Positions 16,244-23,778 are shown, counted from the stretch's first letter. The stretch is DNA of 64,000 nt from an uncultured Oscillibacter sp. (GCA_910585385.1 CAJUDV010000003.1:27798-91797), one strand, 5' to 3'. The notes: generated by a model not told the origin, from the letters alone. Numbers and translations are program-made.

Positions 16244-17062
16244 ATGCTGAAAATCGGCGAATTTTCAAAACTGTCCAGGATCAGCATCCGCCTGCTGCGC
16301 CAGTATGACGACAGCGGCCTCCTGACTCCGGAGGTTACCGATCCCTTCACCGGCTACCGCTATTACAGTGAGTACCAGCTTCCAACAGCAAACCGGATCA
16401 CAGCATTAAAGGATATGGGCTTTACACAGAATGCCATCTCCGAGGTGCTGGACTGTTACGATGATCCGGCATCACTGGAGCGGTGCCTGCGGCTGAAACG
16501 GGCGGAGGCCCTTGCGGCGCTGGAGGAGGCGGAGAGGCGGCTGCGGCTTCTGGACACAGCCCTGGAGCGGCTGAGAAAGGATGAAACAAAGATGAAATAC
16601 GATGTGACAGTCAAAACGGTGCCGGAGCGGACCGTGGCCAGTGTGCGGCAGATCATCCCCAGCTACGACCGAGAGGGGGATCTGTGGGGCATTTACTGCC
16701 AGGAGACCGCCAGGATGAACATCCGGGACGGGGACCCGGCGCTCTGTACTGCCGTGTTCCACGACGGCGAGTACAAGGAGAGTGGCGTGGATGTGGAGAT
16801 TCAGAAGACCGTGAAGGGGACGTATCCCGACACAGAGCACGTGAAGTTCAAGACCGTCCCGGCGGTGCAGGTGGCCTCTGCAACCCTCCGGGGGAGCTAC
16901 CAGCGGATGACCGAGGCCACCGAGGCCGTGGCCGCCTGGGTGCGGGAGAACGGCTGGGTCTTTGACGGCGCCGCCTTCTGGATCTACCATATCAGCCCCC
17001 ACGACACCCGGAACCCCGACGAGTTTTTGACAGAGGTCTGCTATCCCGTGCGGAAGAAGTGA
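16244..17062 (+). CDS. MerR-family regulator with GyrI-like effector domain
   Basis: A 272-residue protein. Residues ~1-75 are the winged helix (IGEFSKLSRISIRLLRQYDDSGLLTPEVTDPFTGYRYY); residues ~75-112 form a coiled-coil dimerisation helix; residues ~117-272 are a GyrI-like small-molecule domain (YDVTVKTVPERTVASVRQI ... GTYPDTEHVKFKTVPA). This is the BmrR/BltR-like layout used to sense hydrophobic or cationic compounds. The ATG at 16244 is chosen because GGAGGA sits 7 bases upstream; a GTG 15 bases earlier is less suited. No transporter is adjacent, so the only evident target is its own promoter. Confidence 0.93.
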   Translation: MLKIGEFSKLSRISIRLLRQYDDSGLLTPEVTDPFTGYRYYSEYQLPTANRITALKDMGFTQNAISEVLDCYDDPASLERCLRLKRAEALAALEEAERRLRLLDTALERLRKDETKMKYDVTVKTVPERTVASVRQIIPSYDREGDLWGIYCQETARMNIRDGDPALCTAVFHDGEYKESGVDVEIQKTVKGTYPDTEHVKFKTVPAVQVASATLRGSYQRMTEATEAVAAWVRENGWVFDGAAFWIYHISPHDTRNPDEFLTEVCYPVRKK

Positions 17063-17095
17063 GTCCGGCGGCAGCTACCCCCTAGGATGAAAGAG

Positions 17096-17130
17096 GATGG
17101 ACGGAATTTTTGATTCTGTCCATCTTTTTT
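17096..17130 (+). terminator. Terminator of the MerR-family gene
   Basis: GATGGACGGAAT pairs with ATTCTGTCCATC (one mismatch) around a short loop and is followed by TTTTTT. Confidence 0.88.
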
Positions 17131-17131
17131 C

Positions 17132-17178
17132 TTGACATATATAGGTCGCCAATATATACTGCTATATATAGACGGTCG
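17132..17178 (+). promoter_or_regulatory. PadR-controlled promoter
   Basis: A consensus TTGACA (17132-17137) and TATACT (17155-17160) are separated by 17 bases. The region carries two copies of a TATATAG-n-GTCG motif, one in the spacer (from 17138) and one just after the -10 (17163-17178). Such AT-rich repeats over the promoter suggest PadR autorepression. Confidence 0.75.
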
Positions 17179-17198
17179 ATATAAAGGAGGAGAACTTG

Positions 17199-17540
17199 AT
17201 GGAACTGGACAAGAGCCTGGTCAGCGGCAGCATGGCCATGTTGGTGCTGAAGCTGCTGGAGGATGGGGACAAGTACGGCTACCAGATGATTGAGGAACTG
17301 CGCCGCCGCTCCGATGACACCTTTCACCTGCGGGCCGGGACGCTGTACCCCCTGCTCCACGGCCTGGAGGAGAAGGGACTGGTGACAGCCTACGAGGGGG
17401 AGGCTGCCGCCGGGAAGCCCAGGCGGTACTACCGCCTGACAAAGCAGGGCCGGGGGGCCCTGCAGGAGAAGGAGACGGCGTGGAACGCCTACGCCCAGGC
17501 CGTGGGCCGGGTCTTGGAAGGGGGCGCCTGCCTTGCCTGA
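17199..17540 (+). CDS. PadR-family transcriptional regulator
   Basis: A 113-residue winged-helix repressor. The signature is SMAMLVLKLLEDGDKYGYQMIEELRRRSDDTF with GTLYPLLHGLEEKGLV and the wing KPRRYYRLTKQGRGAL. The ATG at 17199 follows AAAGGAGG by 8 bases. The next gene starts 8 bases before this stop, so the two are coupled. PadR proteins with a HAAS-containing membrane protein as partner are a recurrent Firmicutes pair responding to envelope stress. Confidence 0.95.
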   Translation: MELDKSLVSGSMAMLVLKLLEDGDKYGYQMIEELRRRSDDTFHLRAGTLYPLLHGLEEKGLVTAYEGEAAAGKPRRYYRLTKQGRGALQEKETAWNAYAQAVGRVLEGGACLA

Positions 17541-18954
17541 GACCATTCAAGCGTATATAGAGGCAGTAGAGGAGCAGATCCGCTGGAGGCGGGCCCGGGG
17601 CGTGGTGTCGTTGGAGCTGCGCCGCCACCTGGAGGACCAGCGGGACGCGTTCGCGGCGGAGGACCGGGAGGACGCGGAGCGGCTGGCGGTGGAGGAGATG
17701 GGGGACCCGGTGTCCGTGGGCACGGAGCTGGACCGGCTTCACCGTCCCCGGCCCCAGTGGGGGCTGCTGGGACTGACCATCGCCCTGGCCTGCGTGGGAG
17801 CGTTTTTGCGGGTGTGGCTTACCCGAAACGAGGATTTTGACGCCGTTAGCCCGGTCATGACGGTTTTGGCGCTGGTGCTGGGAACCGCGGCCCTGCTGGG
17901 GGCGTATTTTCTGGATTTTACGTCTCTGGCCCGCCATGCAAGGGGCATCTATGCGGGGGCCCTGGCGGCGGGGCTGCTGTCCTGGTGGCTGCTGCCCAAT
18001 GTGAATCTGGTGGCTTACTATACGCGATATATCATTTTGCTCTATCCGGTGGTGTACGCGCTCTGGCTGTACAGCTGCCGGGGAAGTACCTGGAGACATT
18101 TTGTCCTGGCCGTCGCCGGAGGAATTCCTTTGGCGGTTATCTGTCTGCTGGCCCCCTTTATGTTTGGGCTGTTGATTCTGCTGGTGAGCGGTCTCGTTTT
18201 GCTGCTGTGCGCGATCCGCATGGGCTGGTTTGGTCCCGGCCGTTGGAAATTTGCCGGAACCGCGCTGGCCCTGGCCGCGGGGATACCGGCCCTCTTCCTG
18301 GGGCTGGGATACGGAGAAGGGGTTGCCATACGGGTGCGTCTGGCGCTCCACCCGGAGCTGGACCCCCTCGGAGGCGGGTATTGGGGCTGGATGGCAAAAA
18401 TGTGCATGCAGAATGTCCCGTTTATTCGGCGGGATGGACACGACTCGTTTGGAATCGCCAGCATTGGCAGAGTATATGGCGGCCTATTTCGCGGGGAGCA
18501 GAGCTATGTAGAGTTTAGCATGGATAAGGAGTTTCTGCCGCTGAAGCTGCTGATGAGATGGGGCTGGCTGGCTTATTTCCTGCTGATGGCAGCCATCGCC
18601 GCCCTGCTGGTCTGGCTTCTGGTCCGCTGCCTGCGGCAGAGGCAGCAGCTGGGCCGCCTGACCGCGCTGGCAGTGGTGCTGAGTCTGGGACTGGAGACAC
18701 TGTTCAGCGCCGCGCTGAATCTGGGTTTTGTGCTTTTTTCATCCCATCTGCCCCTGGTGGTGGGAAACCTCCATACGGTACTGGATATGGCGCTCATCGG
18801 GCTGGCCCTGTCTGTGTTCCGGGGCAGCAGCGTCCTCCGGGATGAACTGCCGGAGAAAAAACAGCGGTTTGCATTTCCGTGGAGGGTAAAAGTATTGATT
18901 GTTTCCACAAAAGAAGAACAGGATTTTGTGAGTTTTTCCAAACTTGGAAAATAG
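17533..18954 (+). CDS. HAAS-domain / SEDS (FtsW-RodA-like) membrane protein
   Basis: A 473-residue membrane protein. Residues ~1-60 form a HAAS-type helical domain (YIEAVEEQIRWRRARGVVSLELRRHLEDQ). Residues ~75-440 hold about ten membrane segments. The C-terminal half keeps the FtsW/RodA layout: RVRLALHPELDPLGGGYWGW corresponds to the FtsW segment around DPLGxGYQ, and LPLVVGNLHTVLDMALIGLALSVFR to the PFxSYGG...LGLLLS end. Canonical glycosyltransferase residues are only loosely kept, so enzymatic activity is uncertain. A TTG at 17533 is the likely start. It is coexpressed with PadR. Confidence 0.8.
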   Translation: MPETIQAYIEAVEEQIRWRRARGVVSLELRRHLEDQRDAFAAEDREDAERLAVEEMGDPVSVGTELDRLHRPRPQWGLLGLTIALACVGAFLRVWLTRNEDFDAVSPVMTVLALVLGTAALLGAYFLDFTSLARHARGIYAGALAAGLLSWWLLPNVNLVAYYTRYIILLYPVVYALWLYSCRGSTWRHFVLAVAGGIPLAVICLLAPFMFGLLILLVSGLVLLLCAIRMGWFGPGRWKFAGTALALAAGIPALFLGLGYGEGVAIRVRLALHPELDPLGGGYWGWMAKMCMQNVPFIRRDGHDSFGIASIGRVYGGLFRGEQSYVEFSMDKEFLPLKLLMRWGWLAYFLLMAAIAALLVWLLVRCLRQRQQLGRLTALAVVLSLGLETLFSAALNLGFVLFSSHLPLVVGNLHTVLDMALIGLALSVFRGSSVLRDELPEKKQRFAFPWRVKVLIVSTKEEQDFVSFSKLGK

Positions 18955-19019
18955 ATGAAACAAAACGGTGTGCTCAAACGTCTTTATAAACAGAGAGATC
19001 ATAGACAGAGGATGATGGA

Positions 19020-19787
19020 ATGGACAGACGGCATGCGCTGAGCGTAATGGGACTGTTTCTGGCCACGGCGCTGGCCCTTGGCCTGGCCCGTCTGAACGGC
19101 GGCTGGTTTTTCGGCACTGCGGAGGACCGCCTGCCGAAGCCCCAGGCGGGACCGGTACAGGACAGCGATGAGGCCCGGAAGATACTGCGTACATATTTCA
19201 TGGCTCATTACAGCGAGGCCAGCTGCTCCGCCATTTACACGGACCTGACCCACGACGGCGTGGAGGAGCTTCTGGTGCTGACGGTGGAGAACAGCCGGAC
19301 CGGAGAGCCGGTGCCGCTCCACGGCGGCACCTTGGACGGCGACAGCTTCACCCGGGCCCAGGTGACGGTGCTGCGGGCGGGAGCGTGGGGAGAGGTTCTG
19401 CCCATCTACGATTTTGTCTGTGGCGCGGAGCACAGCCAATGGGGGGAGCTGTACCTGAAAAAAGAGGATGGGGCGGACTATCTTGTGTGGTACGCGCCGT
19501 ACACCGCCTCGGAGCGGGGAAACTTCCAGCTGGCCCAGTTCTCTCTGGGACAGGATGGAGCGGTTTTGGACCTTGTTCGGGAGCAGATCTTCTTCCCGGC
19601 GGGAGTCGGAGATGTCCAGGAGGGGGACGCGGACCAGACGGAGATCCTCGCCTTTCTGGCTCGGGCGGAGTCGCTGCTGGAGGGAGCGGAGCCGGTAATC
19701 GTCTGCGACGTGATCCACGACCCCCTCACCGGCACCGATGGTCCCCGGCGGTTTGCCTATCTGGACGCGCTCTTCACCAGCTTTTGA
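19020..19787 (+). CDS. Putative secreted or membrane-anchored protein of unknown function
   Basis: A 255-residue protein with an N-terminal hydrophobic segment (VMGLFLATALALGLARL) that looks like a signal anchor, lacking a clear lipobox. The exposed part includes AIYTDLTHDGVEELLVLTVEN, which resembles the FG-GAP-like DxNxDGxxE calcium loop common in secreted proteins. An AGAGGATG site precedes the ATG at 19020. It is followed by the surface SLH-GH25 gene but separated from it by a promoter and a terminator hairpin. Confidence 0.82.
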   Translation: MDRRHALSVMGLFLATALALGLARLNGGWFFGTAEDRLPKPQAGPVQDSDEARKILRTYFMAHYSEASCSAIYTDLTHDGVEELLVLTVENSRTGEPVPLHGGTLDGDSFTRAQVTVLRAGAWGEVLPIYDFVCGAEHSQWGELYLKKEDGADYLVWYAPYTASERGNFQLAQFSLGQDGAVLDLVREQIFFPAGVGDVQEGDADQTEILAFLARAESLLEGAEPVIVCDVIHDPLTGTDGPRRFAYLDALFTSF

Positions 19788-19817
19788 CAGCATTTTATGG
19801 TAAACCGGAAAGGGATA

Positions 19818-19846
19818 TTGACCCTGTGTATTTTTTCCGGTATAAT
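19818..19846 (+). promoter_or_regulatory. Promoter upstream of a short terminated leader
   Basis: TTGACC (19818-19823), a 17-base spacer and a perfect TATAAT (19841-19846). Transcription would start near 19853 and meet the terminator at 19877-19909, before the SLH-GH25 gene. Confidence 0.75.
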
Positions 19847-19876
19847 GGGGAAACGGCGCCATAAGGTGACATAACA

Positions 19877-19909
19877 CCGCGGCTCTTTCCGGAGCCGCGG
19901 CGTTTTTTT
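19877..19909 (+). terminator. Terminator or attenuator ahead of the SLH-GH25 gene
   Basis: CCGCGGCTC pairs with GAGCCGCGG around a short loop and is followed by seven T. It lies ~30-60 bases downstream of a strong promoter and 42 bases before the next coding sequence, so it could end a very small RNA, attenuate the gene, or terminate transcription of the upstream gene. Confidence 0.85.
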
Positions 19910-19950
19910 GATTTCGCGCTGACAAATTTCGACAGAGAGGAACTGCCGCC

Positions 19951-21636
19951 ATGTATATTCGACTGCCAAAGCGCCTCCTGGCTGCGGCGCTGGCGGGGAC
20001 GCTGGCCATGACCCCGGTCTCCGCCGCTTTCGTTGACACCGAGGCCCACTGGGCCGCGGAGGCCATTGCCAAGTGGAGCGAGGAGTATCAGATCATCCAG
20101 GGGTACGAGGACGGCTCCTTCCGCCCTGACAACTCTATCACCCGGGGAGCCTTCGCCGGCATCCTGGACCGTTTTTTGAAGTTCCAGGCCCAGGCCCCGG
20201 CGGAGACCTTCGCGGACACGGCGGGCACCTACTGGGAATCGGCCATCCTCAAGCTCAACGCCGCCGGAATTTACCTGGGCAACAACGGCAGTGCCCTGCC
20301 CTCGGATACCATCACCCGCCAGCAGGCGGTGACCATGATTGCCCGGGCCTTTGGCATTAACGCCGCTACCGACACGTTGTCCTATCTGGACGCGGAGCAG
20401 TTTGCGGAGTATGCCCGGGGCCCTGTGGCGGAGATGACGGCCCGGGGGTACATCACCGACAGCCAGGAGGGCGTCTTCCGTCCCCTGGACCCCATTACCC
20501 GGGCGGAGATCGTCAGCATCCTGAACAACATGATTCAGGTGCTGGTGCAGGAGACGTCGGACTATTCCGCCGACGCGGCGGGTACGTTGATGATCAACGC
20601 CGAGGGAGGCGCGTCCCTGGCGGATATGACCATCGCCGGAGATTTGATTCTGGCTCCCGGCGTCGCCGGACCGGTGACGCTGAACAATGTGACCATCCAG
20701 GGGATTCTCCGGAATTTCAGCGGCGTGGAGCCCACGGTGTTCCAGGTGGTGCCCACAGACCCCGCGCAGCCGGGGGAGTCCCAGACGCCGGAGACACCGG
20801 AGGTACCGGTGACGCCGCCGGGACCCGGTATCCAGCCCAGCGAGGTTTACACTCCCGGCATTACCACCGGGGAGACCTTTGAGTACGATAAGCGGCAGAT
20901 TCCCGTCTATGCCGACGCGGAGCCCATTCAGCTCTATGAGGGGGACTTCATGTGGAATGACACCGGGGACCGCCTGATCTACACCGGGGACCGCTTCCGC
21001 ACCCGCTTTGGCATCGACGTGTCCGCCTATCAGAACCGGGCCAGCGAGAGCAAGACCATCGACTGGCAGGCGGTACGGGACGATGGCGTGGAGTTCGCCA
21101 TGATCCGCGCGGGCTTCCGGGGAACCTCCACCGGGACCCTGAACGCCGACGAGTATTACGCCCAGAACATCGATGGGGCCATGGCGGCGGGTATCGAGAC
21201 CGGCGTGTACTTTTTCGCCCAGGCTATCACTGTGGAAGAGGCCATCGAGGAGGCGGATTTTGTCATTGATCTGTTGCGAAATCATGAGATCAACGGCCCC
21301 GTTGCCTATGACTGGGAGATGCACAACTCCACCTATCGGGTCTATGGCACCACGCCGGAGATGGCCACCGCCTGTGCCATCGCCTTCTGCAAGCGGATCC
21401 AGGAGGCGGGATACACCCCCATGATTTATGCGGGAACCTATGTCAGCTACATCAAATACGACCAGGGGGCCATCGCTCCGTATCTCAGCTGGTATCCGGA
21501 ATACAAGAGCGATGCCTCGGAAAAACTGTATCCCACCATCCGCTATCAGATGGATTACTGGCAGTTTAGCAGCAAGTGTTCCGTTGCCGGTATTAACGGT
21601 AACGTGGATGTCAATCTCCAGTTCATTCCATGGTGA
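19951..21636 (+). CDS. S-layer-anchored GH25 lysozyme-like protein
   Basis: A 561-residue surface protein. Signal peptide ~1-25 (LLAAALAGTLAMTPVSA). Three SLH domains follow (~26-75, ~85-140, ~145-195), each with the FRP and ITRxxx pattern, which bind wall-linked pyruvylated polysaccharide. A Thr/Pro-rich linker is near 265-295. A GH25 domain starts at ~350 (RFGIDVSAYQN) with the acidic pair in VAYDWEMHN (~452) and ends in NGNVDVNLQF. It probably cuts the glycan strand at MurNAc-GlcNAc bonds while held at the cell surface. Its start follows AGAGAGGAA. Terminated by a perfect hairpin. Confidence 0.95.
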   Translation: MYIRLPKRLLAAALAGTLAMTPVSAAFVDTEAHWAAEAIAKWSEEYQIIQGYEDGSFRPDNSITRGAFAGILDRFLKFQAQAPAETFADTAGTYWESAILKLNAAGIYLGNNGSALPSDTITRQQAVTMIARAFGINAATDTLSYLDAEQFAEYARGPVAEMTARGYITDSQEGVFRPLDPITRAEIVSILNNMIQVLVQETSDYSADAAGTLMINAEGGASLADMTIAGDLILAPGVAGPVTLNNVTIQGILRNFSGVEPTVFQVVPTDPAQPGESQTPETPEVPVTPPGPGIQPSEVYTPGITTGETFEYDKRQIPVYADAEPIQLYEGDFMWNDTGDRLIYTGDRFRTRFGIDVSAYQNRASESKTIDWQAVRDDGVEFAMIRAGFRGTSTGTLNADEYYAQNIDGAMAAGIETGVYFFAQAITVEEAIEEADFVIDLLRNHEINGPVAYDWEMHNSTYRVYGTTPEMATACAIAFCKRIQEAGYTPMIYAGTYVSYIKYDQGAIAPYLSWYPEYKSDASEKLYPTIRYQMDYWQFSSKCSVAGINGNVDVNLQFIPW

Positions 21637-21640
21637 CAGA

Positions 21641-21675
21641 AAAGAGGCGGCAGGCTGACCTGCCGCCTCTTTTTT
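21641..21675 (+). terminator. Terminator of the SLH-GH25 gene
   Basis: A perfect 14-base stem (AAAGAGGCGGCAGG/CCTGCCGCCTCTTT) with a CTGA loop and a T-tract. Confidence 0.95.
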
Positions 21676-21793
21676 CAGGATGGATTTCCGGCCTTGCTGG
21701 TTTTTTGCTGAGCGGCTGCTACCCCGGCGGCAATGGAGAGCCGGATACCGGATGCACCAGCCAGAGGAGCGCCGGGTGTCCCGCGGACCATAG
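21676..21793. other. Non-coding gap between two terminators
   Basis: About 120 bases between the SLH-GH25 terminator and the next hairpin show no supported reading frame, promoter or repeat on either strand. Confidence 0.5.
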
Positions 21794-21821
21794 AAAAGCG
21801 CGGCGGGAAGCTCCCGCCGCG
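21794..21821 (-). terminator. Terminator of the Asn/Gln-rich small gene
   Basis: CGCGGCGGGA/TCCCGCCGCG with a 3-base loop (21799-21821) is flanked by AAAA on one side and TTTTT on the other, so it can terminate both strands. It lies just downstream of the minus-strand small gene. Confidence 0.8.
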
Positions 21822-21840
21822 TTTTTCAAAGAGAGAGGCG

Positions 21841-21939
21841 TCACTTGCGGTTTTCCTTCTGGTTGCGCTTCTGCTCCTGGTTCTGCTGATTCTGCTGGTT
21901 CTGACGGTTCTGCTCCTGATTCTGATTGTTCTGAGACAT
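21841..21939 (-). CDS. Tiny Asn/Gln-rich protein
   Basis: A 32-residue open frame beginning MSQNNQNQEQN and ending in a basic QKRNQKENRK. About two thirds of the residues are Asn or Gln. It starts with ATG behind AAAGGAGG (spacing 9) and ends just before a bidirectional terminator, the layout of a real gene. It is small, polar and highly charged at the end, reminiscent of small spore-associated proteins, but no family is recognised and no spore-specific promoter was identified. The repeat-rich codon pattern (CAG AAC/AAT) means slippage artefacts cannot be excluded. Confidence 0.72.
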   Translation of the reverse strand: MSQNNQNQEQNRQNQQNQQNQEQKRNQKENRK

Positions 21940-22065
21940 GAGGGGACACCTCCTTTCGAGATTCTGCAATTCGGCTGCGGGCCAAGGCGGAACGCGCCGC
22001 CTCCTCCCGTACAGGCGTTATTTTTGCCGGAATGCCGAAAAATATTCAGCAGTGGAAAAAATTTG

Positions 22066-22094
22066 TTGACAAACCGGCGGAGCGCTGATATACT
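22066..22094 (+). promoter_or_regulatory. Promoter of the infC-rpmI-rplT operon
   Basis: A perfect TTGACA (22066-22071), a 17-base spacer and TATACT (22089-22094), about 165 bases upstream of the infC start. Confidence 0.9.
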
Positions 22095-22099
22095 AATCA

Positions 22100-22230
22100 A
22101 GCAAAACAAAGAAGGCGACGCATCCGCCTCACCTCCAGCTGAATGGGCAAAGAGGTCAACAACGTTGTAATCAGACTGCCGCAAGGCGGTTTGTTGTTGT
22201 GCGGATGCCGGTTTGGTATCCGCGTTTTGT
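22100..22230 (+). promoter_or_regulatory. Attenuator leader of infC-rpmI-rplT (L20-type)
   Basis: The leader contains a stem capped by ACTGCC-GCAA-GGCGGT (22175-22190) with flanking CAACAAC/GTTGTTG pairing. A terminator hairpin follows (GCGGATGCC/GGTATCCGC, 22201-22223, then TTTT) before infC. In Bacillus, ribosomal protein L20 binds this leader to promote termination. The position and structure fit that mechanism, though an exact match to the known L20 motif was not established. Confidence 0.72.
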
Positions 22231-22257
22231 GATTTTAGGAACGGAGGTGTTTCGGCC

Positions 22258-22776
22258 ATTAGTAAGCAAGTGCATGAACTGAATGAAGCCATCAATGACA
22301 GGGAGGTCCGCCTGATCGGTTCCCAGGGGGAGCAGCTGGGCATCATGCCCTCCGCGGAGGCGCTGCGGATTGCTGACGAACAGGGGCTGGACCTGGTCAA
22401 GATCTCGCCCCAGGCCACTCCGCCTGTGTGCAAGCTGATGAACTACGGAAAGTTTCGGTTTGAGCAGAGCAAGCGGGAAAAAGAGGCCAGAAAGAACCAG
22501 CATGTGGTGGAGATCAAGGAGATCCGGATGTCCCCGGGCATCGACATTGGTGATTTCAACACAAAGCTCAAAAACGCGCAGAAGTTCATCGCCGACGGCA
22601 ATCGCGTCAAGGTCTCCGTCCGTTTCCGCGGCCGGGAGATGGCCCACACCAGTATTGGCCGTGACCTGCTGGAGCGGTTTGCCGAGCAGTGTGCCGAGAC
22701 AGCCAATCTGGACAAGGCCCCCAAGCTGGAGGGCAGGATGATGTCTATCTTCCTCTCTCCGAAGGGCGGCAAGTAA
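22258..22776 (+). CDS. infC: Translation initiation factor IF-3, starting at an ATT codon
   Basis: A 172-residue IF-3: N-domain with VRLIGSQGEQLGIMPSAEAL and the linker, then the C-domain ending with KVSVRFRGREMAHTSIGRDLLERF. It binds the 30S subunit and checks start codons. No ATG or GTG fits the usual N-terminus. An ATT (22258) follows GGAGG by 10 bases and gives ISKQVHELNEAI, as in other IF-3 genes that use AUU for self-regulation through start-codon discrimination. An in-frame start further upstream would read through the leader hairpin and is less likely. First gene of infC-rpmI-rplT. Confidence 0.96.
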   Translation: MSKQVHELNEAINDREVRLIGSQGEQLGIMPSAEALRIADEQGLDLVKISPQATPPVCKLMNYGKFRFEQSKREKEARKNQHVVEIKEIRMSPGIDIGDFNTKLKNAQKFIADGNRVKVSVRFRGREMAHTSIGRDLLERFAEQCAETANLDKAPKLEGRMMSIFLSPKGGK

Positions 22777-22813
22777 GCAAGGATTTTCAAATGAACGGAA
22801 GGAGCAATTTACT

Positions 22814-23011
22814 ATGCCTAAGCTGAAGACCCATAGCGGTGCCAAGAAGAGATTTAACCTGACCAAAACCGGCAAGGTGAAGCGCGCCAAGGCTTTTAAG
22901 AGCCACATCCTGACCAAAAAGGACACCAAGCGCACCCGCCGTCTGCGGGCGGGCGGCTACGCGGACGCCACCAATGTGGACGCTGTGCGCAAGATGATCC
23001 CCTATAAGTAA
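22814..23011 (+). CDS. rpmI: 50S ribosomal protein L35
   Basis: A 65-residue basic protein of exactly the usual length: MPKLKTHSGAKKRFNLTKTG ... AKAFKSHILTKKDTKRTRRLR. It belongs to the large subunit and lies 37 bases after infC and 27 before rplT. Confidence 0.99.
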   Translation: MPKLKTHSGAKKRFNLTKTGKVKRAKAFKSHILTKKDTKRTRRLRAGGYADATNVDAVRKMIPYK

Positions 23012-23038
23012 GCTGTATAGAATAGGAGGCTTTTTACA

Positions 23039-23395
23039 ATGGCTAGAATCAAAGGCGCGATGATGACGCGCAAGAGAAGAAATAAGGTTATGAAGATGGC
23101 GAAGGGCTACTGGGGCTCTAAATCCAAGCACTTCCGCGTGGCAAACCAGGCGGTTATGAAGTCCCTGACCTACGCCTATACTGGCCGCCGGCTGAAGAAG
23201 CGGGATTTCCGCTCCCTGTGGATCACCCGTATCTCCGCCGCCTGCAAGCTCAACGGCATGAATTACTCCACCTTCATGCATGGTTTGAAGGCCGCTGGTA
23301 TTGAGATCAACCGCAAGATGCTTTCCGAGATTGCCATTAGCGACGCCGCCGCATTTACCCAGCTGACTGAGATCGCCAAGAAGGCGGTCGCCTGA
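23039..23395 (+). CDS. rplT: 50S ribosomal protein L20
   Basis: A 118-residue L20 of normal length with the extended basic N-terminus (MARIKGAMMTRKRRNKVMKM) and the globular C-domain (RRLKKRDFRSLWITRISAAC). It is essential for early 23S assembly and in Bacillus represses its own operon through the leader. Strong site AGGAGGC upstream. Confidence 0.99.
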   Translation: MARIKGAMMTRKRRNKVMKMAKGYWGSKSKHFRVANQAVMKSLTYAYTGRRLKKRDFRSLWITRISAACKLNGMNYSTFMHGLKAAGIEINRKMLSEIAISDAAAFTQLTEIAKKAVA

Positions 23396-23434
23396 TTCAC
23401 TGGAGAGGGCAGGGGAAATTGCTGAAAATTTTTC

Positions 23435-23463
23435 TTGCATTTTGTAACTATTTCTGATATTAT
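23435..23463 (+). promoter_or_regulatory. Promoter of rpmB
   Basis: TTGCAT (23435-23440) and TATTAT (23458-23463) with 17 bases between them, just ahead of rpmB. Confidence 0.65.
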
Positions 23464-23497
23464 AATAAAAGTGCGCAATAGCAAGGAGGTGCAAAAG

Positions 23498-23686
23498 ATG
23501 GCAAAGTGCGAGTTTTGCGATAAGGGCGTGAATTTCGGCATTCAGGTCTCTCACTCTCACCGGCGTTCCAATCGTCCCTGGAAGCCCAATGTGAAGCGTG
23601 TGAAGGCGATTGTCAACGGTACGCCCCGCCATGTGTATGTTTGTACCCGGTGCATGCGTTCCGGTAAGGTCACCAGAGCGGTTTGA
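23498..23686 (+). CDS. rpmB: 50S ribosomal protein L28
   Basis: A 62-residue L28 of the zinc-binding (C+) type: CEFCDKG near the start and CTRCMRSGK near the end, with HSHRRSNRPWKPNVK between. The ATG at 23498 follows CAAGGAGGT and gives the family start MAKCEFC. It stands alone between its promoter and a strong terminator. Confidence 0.98.
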   Translation: MAKCEFCDKGVNFGIQVSHSHRRSNRPWKPNVKRVKAIVNGTPRHVYVCTRCMRSGKVTRAV

Positions 23687-23699
23687 CATGTACAAACAA

Positions 23700-23727
23700 A
23701 ATCCCGGACATCTGTCCGGGATTTTTT
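23700..23727 (+). terminator. Terminator of rpmB
   Basis: A perfect 11-base stem (AATCCCGGACA/TGTCCGGGATT) with a 2-base minimal loop and TTTT. Confidence 0.92.
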
Positions 23728-23743
23728 CTATAATATAAGAAGA

Positions 23744-23776
23744 GCGGAGCAGGAGGAGTTCCTGCTCCGCTTTTTT
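23744..23776. terminator. Hairpin between convergent rpmB and gpsA
   Basis: GCGGAGCAGGA pairs with TCCTGCTCCGC, followed by TTTTTT on the plus strand. It closes the der-plsY-gpsA operon on the minus strand and backs up the rpmB terminator on the plus strand. Confidence 0.8.
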
Positions 23777-23778
23777 AC

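Noticed and set aside
18935..18953. Palindrome TTTTCCAAACTTGGAAAA as a terminator of the SEDS gene
   Set aside because: It lies within the coding end and lacks a T-tract outside the palindrome; not strong enough to call.
21841..21939. CRISPR-like or microsatellite reading of the CTGCTG/TTCTG repeats
   Set aside because: The short repeats encode Asn/Gln runs in one frame with gene signals; there are no spacers.
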